Below are positions 57,213 to 64,000 of a DNA stretch of 64,000 bases, one piece after another. The position numbers were made by a program, and so were the translations under genes. The stretch lies in contig NZ_JABTYE010000021.1 in assembly GCF_013314895.1 (NCBI RefSeq), forward strand, positions 34,766 through 98,765, given 5' to 3'. This DNA comes from Cupriavidus gilardii (GTDB taxonomy: Bacteria; Pseudomonadota; Gammaproteobacteria; Burkholderiales; Burkholderiaceae). The notes under the pieces were generated by a model. The model searched no databases. It had not been told where the DNA came from and saw nothing but the letters and a program-made list of their open reading frames with translations. The stretch's first letter is position 1, and each line of letters starts with the position of its first letter.

Positions 57213-57240
57213 CGCGTACGGCAGCGGTACTGAAGCCACT

Positions 57241-57264
57241 GGGTCCCCGCCTTCGAGGGGACCC
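57241..57264. terminator. Hairpin after guaD, possible terminator
   Basis: A perfect 8-bp stem GGGTCCCC / GGGGACCC with an 8-nt loop lies about 30 nt after the guaD stop. Only a short T-run (GTCTTTGC) follows, about 15 nt on. Confidence 0.45.
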
Positions 57265-57356
57265 GGCGGCTTCCGTCTTTGCTTGACCCCGGTCAAGGCC
57301 GTTGTGGTCGATCTGCATTACGCTGGCCCCCGCCATTCGACAATGCCGATGCCAAT

Positions 57357-58478
57357 ATGACCACACCTGCTGCACCCGCCGATGCCGTCCGATCCGGCGT
57401 TCCACCCGAACCGCTGTCGCCCGACGCTGCGCTGCCGCCGCGCAAGATCATCCGCGGCTGGTTGATGCCGCTGTCCGAACGCAGCACGCCGCGCGCGCTG
57501 CTGCTGTTCGCGCTCGACGCGACGCTGTTCCTTGCCGCCCTCGCAGCGCTCGTCATCGCTTCGCACTGGCTCGCCAAACTCGCGCTCGGCGTGCTGGCGG
57601 GCGTGCTGATCGCCCGCCTGTTCATCCTCGGCCACGATGCCTGCCACCAGAGCCTGACGCCGCGGCGGCAGCTGAACAAATGGCTGGGACGGATCGCCTT
57701 CCTGCCGTCGCTGACGCCGTACAGCCTGTGGGAAGTCGGCCATAACGTCGTCCATCACGGCTATACCAACCTGAAGGGCTTCGACTTCGTCTGGGCGCCG
57801 TACTCGATGGAGGAATACGCGGCGCTGCCGTGGTGGCGCCGCGCGCTGGAGCGGCTGTATCGCAACGGCCTGGGCGCCGGGCTGTATTACCTGATCGAGA
57901 TCTGGTGGCTGAAGCTGTTCTTTCCCAGCAGGCGGCAGATGGCGACGCGGCGGCCGGTCTTCCTGGCCGATTGCGTGCTGGTGGCCGCCTTCGCCGTGCT
58001 ATGGATCGGCGGGCTGATCGGACTCGCACTCGCCACGAACCAGTCGGCGACGCTGCTGGTGATCGCCGGCTTCGTCGTCCCGTTCCTGGTCTGGAACGCG
58101 ACCGTCGGCTTCGTGCTGTATGTCCACCATACGCACGAAAGCGTGGCCTGGTACGCCAGCAAGGCGATGTGGGCGCGCGCCCAGCCCTTCGTCTCGACCA
58201 CGGTCCATCTGCGCTTTCGCCATGGCGTCGGCACGCTGCTGCACCACATCATGGAACACACCGCCCACCACGTCGACATGAGCGTGCCGCTGTACCGGCT
58301 CAAGCGCGCGCAGGCGCTGCTGGAGCGGGCGCTGCCCGGCCGCATCGTGGTGCAGAACTTCTCGTGGCGCTGGTATTTCGATACCGCGCGACGCTGCAAG
58401 CTGTACGACTTTCAGGCGCTGTGCTGGACCGATTTCCGCGGCCGCCGCACCACCGCGCCGTCGCCGGTGCCGGCGTAG
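57357..58478 (+). CDS. Membrane fatty acid desaturase
   Basis: At 373 residues from ATG 57357. Histidine boxes of the di-iron membrane desaturases are complete: HDACH (93-97), HNVVHH (129-134) and HTAHH (301-305), with VHHTHE at 257-261 as a further cluster. Four membrane helices are likely. Such enzymes insert a double bond in acyl chains of lipids or CoA/ACP esters. It sits between purine genes and the Mn riboswitch with its own start, so the link to purines looks accidental. Exact regiospecificity cannot be deduced. Confidence 0.85.
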   Translation: MTTPAAPADAVRSGVPPEPLSPDAALPPRKIIRGWLMPLSERSTPRALLLFALDATLFLAALAALVIASHWLAKLALGVLAGVLIARLFILGHDACHQSLTPRRQLNKWLGRIAFLPSLTPYSLWEVGHNVVHHGYTNLKGFDFVWAPYSMEEYAALPWWRRALERLYRNGLGAGLYYLIEIWWLKLFFPSRRQMATRRPVFLADCVLVAAFAVLWIGGLIGLALATNQSATLLVIAGFVVPFLVWNATVGFVLYVHHTHESVAWYASKAMWARAQPFVSTTVHLRFRHGVGTLLHHIMEHTAHHVDMSVPLYRLKRAQALLERALPGRIVVQNFSWRWYFDTARRCKLYDFQALCWTDFRGRRTTAPSPVPA

Positions 58479-58572
58479 CGCGCTTGCTTTGGGCCCGGTT
58501 TGGGCTCGGCCTGGGCGCGATCCGATGCGCCGCAGGGCCACCGCGGTATGGACGGCTGCCTCGCACACTGGC

Positions 58573-58578
58573 TATAAT
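58573..58578 (+). promoter_or_regulatory. -10 element for the riboswitch-Mn exporter transcript
   Basis: TATAAT with TGGACG 18 nt upstream as a fair -35. Transcription would start close to 58585, a few bases before the riboswitch aptamer. Confidence 0.65.
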
Positions 58579-58585
58579 CGCGCTT

Positions 58586-58740
58586 CCCATTGGGGAGTAG
58601 CCGCCCTGCCGCGCGACACCGCGTTGTGCGACAGGGGCGTACGTCAACAGACTTGACCGCTTGCGGTTATGGCGTGCGCAGCTTTCGGAACGGTGCAATG
58701 CCTGTTCCAGGGCCTGGCGAGACCGATGACGTCGTTTTTC
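58586..58740 (+). ncRNA. yybP-ykoY manganese riboswitch
   Basis: The two signature internal loops are present: GGGGAGTAGCC at 58592-58602 and GGCGAGACCG at 58716-58725. Between them is a two-arm hairpin region with TTGACCGC/GCGGTTAT. These loops dock to hold Mn2+. The aptamer is followed by about 70 nt that can refold (TGACGT/ACGTCA) before the start codon. No strong Shine-Dalgarno is free there, so translation control is plausible. It controls the exporter gene directly downstream. The 3' limit is approximate. Confidence 0.9.
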
Positions 58741-58811
58741 GGCTGGGCCGGGGAAAACGCACGTCATTGGCATCTCGCGATGCGTCCGGCCCGCTGCTCC
58801 GATAACAACGA

Positions 58812-59387
58812 ATGGAATCCCTGCTCGTCTCGACCGGTATCGTCGCCCTCGCGGAAATGGGCGACAAGACCCAGCTGCTCTCGCTCATTCTCGCTGCGCG
58901 CTACCGCAAGCCCATCCCCATCATCCTCGGCATCCTGATCGCGACACTGGTCAATCATGGCCTGGCCGGCGCCCTCGGCGGCTGGATCACGCAAATGGTC
59001 GGCCCGGCGCTGCTGCGCTGGATCCTGGGCCTGGGCTTCATCGCCATGGGCGCATGGATGCTGATCCCCGACAAGCTCGACGAGACCGAGAAGCCCAAGG
59101 CGGTCAAGGGCGCGTTCGGCGTGCTGTGCGCGACCGTCGTGGTGTTCTTCTTCGCCGAGATGGGCGACAAGACCCAGATCGCCACCGTCGCCCTCGCCGC
59201 GCGCTTCAGCACCGATATCCTCGCCGTGGTCGCCGGCACTACCATCGGCATGATGCTGGCTAACGTGCCCGCCGTGCTGCTCGGCGAACGCTTCGCGCAC
59301 CGTCTGCCGATCCGGCTGGTGCACCGCATCGCCGCGGCGGTGTTCGTCGTGCTCGGGGTGGTGGCGCTGATGGATATCGGGCGCTGA
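58812..59387 (+). CDS. TMEM165/GDT1-family manganese exporter (MneA-like)
   Basis: At 191 residues with six helices in two inverted halves. Each half carries the family signature E-x-G-D-K-T-Q: residues 15-21 and 116-122. Bacterial members next to yybP-ykoY riboswitches export Mn2+ (Vibrio MneA). The riboswitch upstream supports induction by high manganese. The start is the ATG at 58812. Confidence 0.92.
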   Translation: MESLLVSTGIVALAEMGDKTQLLSLILAARYRKPIPIILGILIATLVNHGLAGALGGWITQMVGPALLRWILGLGFIAMGAWMLIPDKLDETEKPKAVKGAFGVLCATVVVFFFAEMGDKTQIATVALAARFSTDILAVVAGTTIGMMLANVPAVLLGERFAHRLPIRLVHRIAAAVFVVLGVVALMDIGR

Positions 59388-59450
59388 TCGGGCGAAACCG
59401 GCGTCCGCTGAGACGCCGCCACCGAACGCGTCATACGGATACCAAGCCAT

Positions 59451-59475
59451 AAAAAAACGGGGCTTTCGCCCCGTT
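59451..59475 (-). terminator. Rho-independent terminator of uraH-puuD
   Basis: The minus strand has AACGGGGC, loop GAAA, GCCCCGTT, then seven T in the downstream side. It lies about 75 nt after the puuD stop. Read the other way it lacks a strong T-run, so it serves puuD mainly. Confidence 0.9.
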
Positions 59476-59547
59476 CAAACCCTCGCCGGTCCGGTACTGC
59501 GGTCGCCGACTGCGCGGCCACCGGACCGTCGATCACCGATCGGTGGG

Positions 59548-60756
59548 TTATTGCGTCGTGTTGGCGCCGGCCTCGAACCACTGGCCAAGCAGCGCGCGCT
59601 CGTCGTCCGTGATCTGCGTGACGTTGCCCAGCGGCATCGCCTTCTGCTGCACGGCCTGCTGATAGATCAGCTGGGCGTGCGCCTTGATCTCGTCCGGCGT
59701 CTCGAGCTTGATGCCCTTGGCCGCGGTCGGCATCATCTTCGGCGCTTCGGCATGGCACTGCACGCAGCGCGCGTTCATGATCTCCTGCACCTTGGTAAAG
59801 CTGACCTTGGTAGCGGTGGCGCCGTCCGGTTGCGCGGCCACCGGCTGGCGCGGCTGCGGGGCGATCATCACGGCGACCACGCCGAGCGCGGCGACGCCGG
59901 CGGCAGGCCACGCGATATTGATCTTGCCCTTGTGCTTCAGGATGAAGAACTGGCGGATCAGCACGCCGGCCAGCATGATCAGCACCAGCACCACCCAGTT
60001 GTGCTTGTGCGCGTAGGTCATGCTGTAGTGGTTCGACAGCATCGCGAACAGCACCGGCAGCGTGAAGTAGGTGTTATGCACGCTGCGCTGCTTGGCGTTC
60101 TTGCCGTGGATCGGGTCGACCGGCTTGCCTTCGCGCATCGCGGCGACGGTCTTGCGCTGCCCCGGGATGATCCACACCAGCACGTTGGCGCTCATGATGG
60201 TGGCGATCATCGCGCCGGTCAGCAGGAACGCCGCGCGGCCCGAGAACAGGTGGCAGGCCACATAGGCGGCCAGCACCACGTACAGCGCCACCAGGATGCC
60301 GACCGTCCGATCGCTCTTGCCGAACACGCGGCAGATGCAGTCGTAGACCACCCAGCCCACCAGCAGATACGCCAGAGCCAGGCCCACCGCCGCGCCCGGC
60401 GACATGTCGTAGACGTTCTTGTCGATCAGGAACGTGCTGGCGTTGAACAGGTACAGCACCACCAGCAGCGCGAAGCCCGTCATCCAGGTCGAGTACGACT
60501 CCCAATAGAACCAGTGCAGGTTCTCGGGCAATTTCTTCGGCGCGGTCAGGTATTTCTGCGGGTTGTAGAAGCCCCCGCCGTGCACGGCCCACAGCTCGCC
60601 GCCCACGCCCTTGTCCACCAGGTCGGGATCGACCGGCTTTTGCAGGCTGTTGTCCAGCCAGACGAAGTAGAACGACGAGCCGATCCACGCGATCGCGGTG
60701 ATCACGTGGGCCCAGCGCAGCAGCAGATTGGCCCAGTCGAGAATATAGCCTTCCAT
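59548..60756 (-). CDS. puuD: Urate hydroxylase PuuD (membrane domain plus cytochrome c)
   Basis: At 402 residues from ATG 60756 (MEGYILDWANLLLRWAHVIT). About seven or eight membrane helices form the DUF989 urate oxidase domain, with VHNTYFTLPVLFAMLSNHYS. The C-terminal 90 residues contain a c-type heme motif CVQCH near residue 330 and the axial methionine region QKAMPLGNVTQI. PuuD oxidises urate to 5-hydroxyisourate using the respiratory chain, not O2 directly as in uricase. It follows uraH by 31 nt. Confidence 0.95.
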   Translation of the reverse strand: MEGYILDWANLLLRWAHVITAIAWIGSSFYFVWLDNSLQKPVDPDLVDKGVGGELWAVHGGGFYNPQKYLTAPKKLPENLHWFYWESYSTWMTGFALLVVLYLFNASTFLIDKNVYDMSPGAAVGLALAYLLVGWVVYDCICRVFGKSDRTVGILVALYVVLAAYVACHLFSGRAAFLLTGAMIATIMSANVLVWIIPGQRKTVAAMREGKPVDPIHGKNAKQRSVHNTYFTLPVLFAMLSNHYSMTYAHKHNWVVLVLIMLAGVLIRQFFILKHKGKINIAWPAAGVAALGVVAVMIAPQPRQPVAAQPDGATATKVSFTKVQEIMNARCVQCHAEAPKMMPTAAKGIKLETPDEIKAHAQLIYQQAVQQKAMPLGNVTQITDDERALLGQWFEAGANTTQ

Positions 60757-60787
60757 CTCTTGTCTCCTGTTTCCCTCGCTGCGCGAA

Positions 60788-61141
60788 TCAGCTGCCGCGG
60801 TAGGTCGAATACGACCACGGCGACACCAGCAGCGGCACGTGGTAATGCGCGTTCGTATCGGCAATGCCGAAGCGCAGCGTCACCACGTCGAGAAAGGCGG
60901 GCTCGGGCAACTGCACGCCGCGCGCGCGGAAATAATCCCCGGCGCCGAATTCGAGCTCATAGACGCCGACGGCGAAGTCGGCGCCTTCGAGCAGCGGCTG
61001 GTCGCAACGGCCGTCGTGATTGGTCACAACGGTCTTCAGCGTTTCGCGGCGATTGTCAACAATTTTGGAAAGGGTAATCGACAGGCCTTGGCCGGGAATG
61101 CCTGCGGCGGTGTCGAGAACGTGGGTGGTCAAGCGTCCCAT
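60788..61141 (-). CDS. uraH: 5-Hydroxyisourate hydrolase (transthyretin-like)
   Basis: At 117 residues from ATG 61141 (MGRLTTHVLDTAAGIPGQGL). His7 in THVLD and the C-terminal YRGS tetrapeptide, both active-site hallmarks, are present. It hydrolyses the PuuD product to OHCU. A GntR box (TTGTCAACAA) lies inside the coding sequence at 61053-61062. An upstream start would add residues absent from the family. Confidence 0.96.
   Translation of the reverse strand: MGRLTTHVLDTAAGIPGQGLSITLSKIVDNRRETLKTVVTNHDGRCDQPLLEGADFAVGVYELEFGAGDYFRARGVQLPEPAFLDVVTLRFGIADTNAHYHVPLLVSPWSYSTYRGS
61053..61062. promoter_or_regulatory. Third GntR-type box, inside uraH
   Basis: ATTGTCAACAAT with the same flank as the box at 61366-61375 (TTGTCAACAATTTT then GG). 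It lies 79-88 nt into the gene, so it may act as a downstream operator or roadblock. Confidence 0.55.
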
Positions 61142-61333
61142 GGTCTGGTTCCTTAGCACGTGGGTGGTGAGAGGCGCCGCTGCCTTCACTAGCACCATTT
61201 GTGGGTATGGTGCCCGCTCGGTACGTCTTTTCAACGCATCCCGGCGCAGAACTGGTGCATGGCGACAATGCGCTGCACCAATCCGGATGACAACTGCGGG
61301 ATTACCCGTAGTTGTCGAAAACCTGGTTCGGTT

Positions 61334-61375
61334 TTGTTGACAATATTGAATGCACAACCAAATAATTGTCAACAA
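61334..61375. promoter_or_regulatory. Paired GntR operators overlapping a promoter
   Basis: TTGTTGACAA (61334-61343) and TTGTCAACAA (61366-61375) both fit TTGTNNACAA and start 32 bp apart, three helix turns. On the plus strand TTGACA (61337-61342), 18 nt, AATAAT is a strong promoter for the GntR gene. Box 1 covers its -35 and box 2 starts at the end of the -10. A mirror promoter toward uraH is possible on the other strand. This indicates autorepression and joint control of uraH-puuD. Confidence 0.7.
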
Positions 61376-61434
61376 TTTTTGGATCGGCGCCATTGCACGA
61401 TGCGCGGCCGAACCGTCCACCAGCGGGTGCCACG

Positions 61435-62175
61435 ATGTCCAAGACTCTCAAGCTGATTGCCGGCGCCGATGAAGGCGCCGCGCCCAACGAAACGAAGCCG
61501 CGCAAGGGCTCGGTCGAAGAGCGCATGTATCACGAGATCTACGACGCGATCATGGAACACCGGCTGCCGCCGCGCACCAAGCTGACCGAGCATTCGCTTT
61601 GCGAGATCTATGCCACCGCGCGCCACACCGTGCGCAAGGTGTTGGCCCGCCTCGCGGCCGACGGCATGGTGGATCTGGAACCCAATCGCGGCGCCTTCAT
61701 CGCCAGCCCTTCCACCGACGAGGCGCACGACATGTTCGAACTGCGCCAGATGCTGGAGCGCGCCGTGCTCGAGAAGCTCGCCGCGCAGCGCAATGTCCGC
61801 AGCGTGATTGCGCCGGTGCGCCAGATGGTCCAGCAGGAACGGCAGGCCTTCCTGAACAACGAGCGGCCCAAGTGGATCCGCCTGTCGGCCGAATTCCATA
61901 CCGCGCTGGCCGAGTTGTCCGGCAACGCGCTGCTGGTCACGATGATGCGCCGCCTGGTGTCGCGCACCACGCTGATGATCGCCAGCGTCGAGGCGCCGGG
62001 CAACAACGCCTGCTCCTTCGACGAACACGAGGCCATTCTCGATGCGCTGGAACAGGGCGACGCCGCCCTGGCGCAATCGCGCATGGCGCACCATCTCGGC
62101 GCCTGCGCCGACCGCGTACAGCCCGACGACCCGGGCAGCTTCGACCTTCGCAGCGTGCTGGGACGCTCCACCTAG
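61435..62175 (+). CDS. GntR family (FCD domain) regulator of purine/urate genes
   Basis: At 246 residues from ATG 61435 (MSKTLKLIAGADEGAAPNET). The winged helix HTH is VEERMYHEIYDAIMEHRLPP, then TEHSLCEIYATARHTVRKVL. The FCD ligand domain spans about 100-235, with metal-binding candidates FHTALAELSGN and HEAILDALEQGDAALA. It is divergent from uraH-puuD and upstream of the permease and puuE. A TTG upstream in the operator region is not the start. Confidence 0.92.
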   Translation: MSKTLKLIAGADEGAAPNETKPRKGSVEERMYHEIYDAIMEHRLPPRTKLTEHSLCEIYATARHTVRKVLARLAADGMVDLEPNRGAFIASPSTDEAHDMFELRQMLERAVLEKLAAQRNVRSVIAPVRQMVQQERQAFLNNERPKWIRLSAEFHTALAELSGNALLVTMMRRLVSRTTLMIASVEAPGNNACSFDEHEAILDALEQGDAALAQSRMAHHLGACADRVQPDDPGSFDLRSVLGRST

Positions 62176-62360
62176 CACGCTGTTCCACCCTGCCGGCGCC
62201 CCCGCCCAGCTTTCGCAGCCCGCCCAGCCACGCGCACCCTCGCAGGTGCCGGCAGCGGGACCAGGCCCGACTTCGTTTCGTTCGAACGACCGGGCCGGAC
62301 GCACCAGAAGGCATGCGGACGCCAAGCAAACGTCCAACCATCGGAGAGGAGACAAACACA

Positions 62361-63767
62361 ATGACAAGCGCAAGCACCACGGTCCCCACGGACCTGACCA
62401 ATGAGCGCCTGCCCTCGGGGCGGCTGCTCGCGCTCGGGCTGCAGCATGTACTGGTGATGTATGCCGGCACCGTGGCGGTGCCGCTGATCGTCGGCGGCGC
62501 GCTGAAGCTGCCGAAGGACCAGCTGGCCTTCCTGATCAATGCCGACCTGTTCGCCGCCGGCATCGCCACGCTGATCCAGGCGTTCGGCTTCTGGAAGTTC
62601 GGCATCCGTCTGCCGGTGATGATGGGCGTGACCTTCGCCTCGGTGGCGCCGATGATCGCGATCGGCTCCGATCCCAATATCGGCCTGCTGGGCATCTACG
62701 GCGCGGTGATTGCGTCAGGCCTGTTCGGCATCCTGATTGCGCCGATGATGGGCCGCATGCTGGGCCTGTTCCCGCCCGTGGTGACCGGCACGGTGATCAC
62801 GCTGATCGGCGTGTCGCTGATGCGGGTCGGCATCAACTGGGCCGCCGGCGGTCAGCCGACCACCCGCACGGTGATCGACGGCGTGGCCAAGGAAGTGCCC
62901 AACCTCGCCTATGGCGACCTGACCAATCTGGGCATCGCCGCACTGGTGCTGGTCATCATCCTGCTGCTGACCAAGTACGGCCGCGGCCTGGTGTCGAACT
63001 GCGCGGTGCTGCTCGGCATCATCGCCGGCACGCTGATTGCGATGGCGATGGGCAAGGTGTCGTTCGAGGGCCTGCACGAGGCAAGCTACGTGGCCGTCAT
63101 CACGCCGCTGCATTTCGGCATGCCGACCTTCCACTTCTCGGCGATCCTGTCGATGTGCATCGTGATGGTGATCACGCTGGTCGAATCGACCGGCATGTTC
63201 CTTGCACTGGCGGACATCACCGGCAAGCGGCTGTCCAACGCCGATCTGACGCGCGGCCTGCGCGCCGACGGCCTGGGCACGGTGATCGGCGGCGTGTTCA
63301 ATACCTTCCCCTACACCTCGTTCTCGCAGAACGTCGGCCTGGTCACGGTGACTGGCGTGCGTTCGCGCTATGTCGCGGCGGCGGGCGGCCTGATCCTGAT
63401 CGCCTTCGGCCTGTTCCCCAAGATGGCGCACGTGGTGGCCTCGGTGCCGCAGTTCGTGCTGGGTGGCGCCGGCATCGTGATGTTCGGCATGGTTGCCGCG
63501 ACCGGCATCCGCATCCTGGGCTCGTGCGACTTCAACCGCAATCGCCACAACCTGTTCATCGTCGCGATCTCGATCGGCTTCGGCATGATCCCGACGCTGT
63601 CGCCGACCTTCTTCCAGAACCTGCCGAGCTGGACCCATGCGATCACGCACAGCGGCATCGTGCTGGGCACGGTGGTCGCGGTGGCGCTGAACCTGTTCTA
63701 CAACGGCATCCAGTCGGCCGACGAAGCGTTGCGCAACGCGGCCGCGAATACCCACGGCACGGAATGA
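62361..63767 (+). CDS. NCS2 family purine permease (urate/xanthine type)
   Basis: At 468 residues from ATG 62361, with GGAGAGGAG upstream. About 12-14 helices. The NCS2 motif SFSQNVGLVTVTGVRSRYV and the ESTGMFLALADITGK segment containing the key glutamate of helix 8 are clear. It imports uric acid or xanthine with protons. Substrate is inferred from its place between the GntR regulator and puuE. Confidence 0.93.
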   Translation: MTSASTTVPTDLTNERLPSGRLLALGLQHVLVMYAGTVAVPLIVGGALKLPKDQLAFLINADLFAAGIATLIQAFGFWKFGIRLPVMMGVTFASVAPMIAIGSDPNIGLLGIYGAVIASGLFGILIAPMMGRMLGLFPPVVTGTVITLIGVSLMRVGINWAAGGQPTTRTVIDGVAKEVPNLAYGDLTNLGIAALVLVIILLLTKYGRGLVSNCAVLLGIIAGTLIAMAMGKVSFEGLHEASYVAVITPLHFGMPTFHFSAILSMCIVMVITLVESTGMFLALADITGKRLSNADLTRGLRADGLGTVIGGVFNTFPYTSFSQNVGLVTVTGVRSRYVAAAGGLILIAFGLFPKMAHVVASVPQFVLGGAGIVMFGMVAATGIRILGSCDFNRNRHNLFIVAISIGFGMIPTLSPTFFQNLPSWTHAITHSGIVLGTVVAVALNLFYNGIQSADEALRNAAANTHGTE

Positions 63768-63869
63768 GGCCAGCCGTGCGATGGTCCGCGCCGCCGCTGC
63801 TGTTGCTGCCGCGGCGGCGCGGGCGGGGTCGATGCCGTGCGGCCCGTTTTGACAACCCGAGTGACCCTG

Positions 63870-64000
63870 ATGACAAACCATAACTATCCACGCGATCTGA
63901 TCGGTTACGGCAGCCAGCCGCCCCACGCCCAATGGCCGGGCGGCGCGCGCGTTGCGCTGCAGTTCGTGCTCAATTACGAGGAAGGCGGCGAGAACTGCGT
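63870..64000 (+). CDS. puuE: Allantoinase PuuE (5' part, cut by window end)
   Basis: The first 43 residues are visible from ATG 63870: MTNHNYPRDLIGYGSQPPHA and later VALQFVLNYEEGGEN. This is the start of the polysaccharide-deacetylase-fold allantoinase PuuE, not the amidohydrolase AllB. It hydrolyses allantoin to allantoate, following UraH and PuuD chemistry. The rest is beyond the window. Confidence 0.92.
   Translation, partial: MTNHNYPRDLIGYGSQPPHAQWPGGARVALQFVLNYEEGGENC

Overview
This window is high-GC (roughly two thirds G+C by eye) chromosomal DNA from a betaproteobacterium of the order Burkholderiales. The closest match by gene order and protein style is the Cupriavidus/Ralstonia group. 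I base this on the tpiA-secG-tRNALeu-nuoA-N block, the ilvB-ilvH-ilvC-psd-pssA-leuA block, and Burkholderiales-type families such as DUF2818, DUF3106 and DUF3619. No insertion sequence, phage gene or CRISPR array was seen. The genus is inferred from memory of these families, not from a search.

Layout. 1-18.6 kb, minus strand: tpiA, secG, tRNA-Leu(GAG), the complete 14-subunit respiratory complex I operon nuoA-N, then a DUF2818 membrane protein and a NUDIX ADP-ribose pyrophosphatase cut by the window edge. A PIG3-type quinone oxidoreductase precedes tpiA. 18.6-23.8 kb: rpsO and pnp, each with its own terminator, an orphan type-I periplasmic binding protein, and a BamE-like lipoprotein. 23.8-25.1 kb: a poorly conserved ankyrin-like gene broken by a frameshift. 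25.3-33.3 kb, minus: leuA with a newly recognised leucine attenuator (leader peptide, promoter and terminator), a LysM/BON protein, phosphatidylserine/phosphatidylethanolamine synthesis (pssA, psd) and the branched-chain amino acid genes ilvC, ilvH and ilvB.

33.4-42.1 kb, mostly plus: an ECF sigma factor translationally coupled to DUF3619 and DUF3106 proteins, RDD and lipase membrane proteins, an LpxH-like phosphoesterase with a GT4 glycosyltransferase and diacylglycerol kinase, a TetR regulator coupled to a LOG-family hydrolase, and DUF924. 42.1-46.1 kb, minus: truncated hemoglobin, an FtsX-like permease without its ATPase, and DUF4126. 46.2-48.4 kb: a ModE-like regulator fused to a binding-protein-like domain, divergent from an orphan tungstate-binding protein, with a clear inverted-repeat operator.

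48.4-64 kb: a purine catabolism region. A LysR regulator faces xdhA-xdhB-xdhC, an adenine/adenosine deaminase and guanine deaminase. These convert adenine and guanine to hypoxanthine and xanthine and then to urate. A second part has uraH-puuD (urate to 5-hydroxyisourate and onward) divergent from a GntR regulator, an NCS2 purine permease and puuE (allantoinase, cut by the window end). Three copies of TTGTNNACAA mark the GntR sites. Between the two parts sit a membrane fatty-acid desaturase and a manganese (yybP-ykoY) riboswitch controlling a TMEM165/GDT1-type Mn exporter. The tungstate/molybdate uptake genes next to the molybdenum enzyme XdhAB make functional sense.
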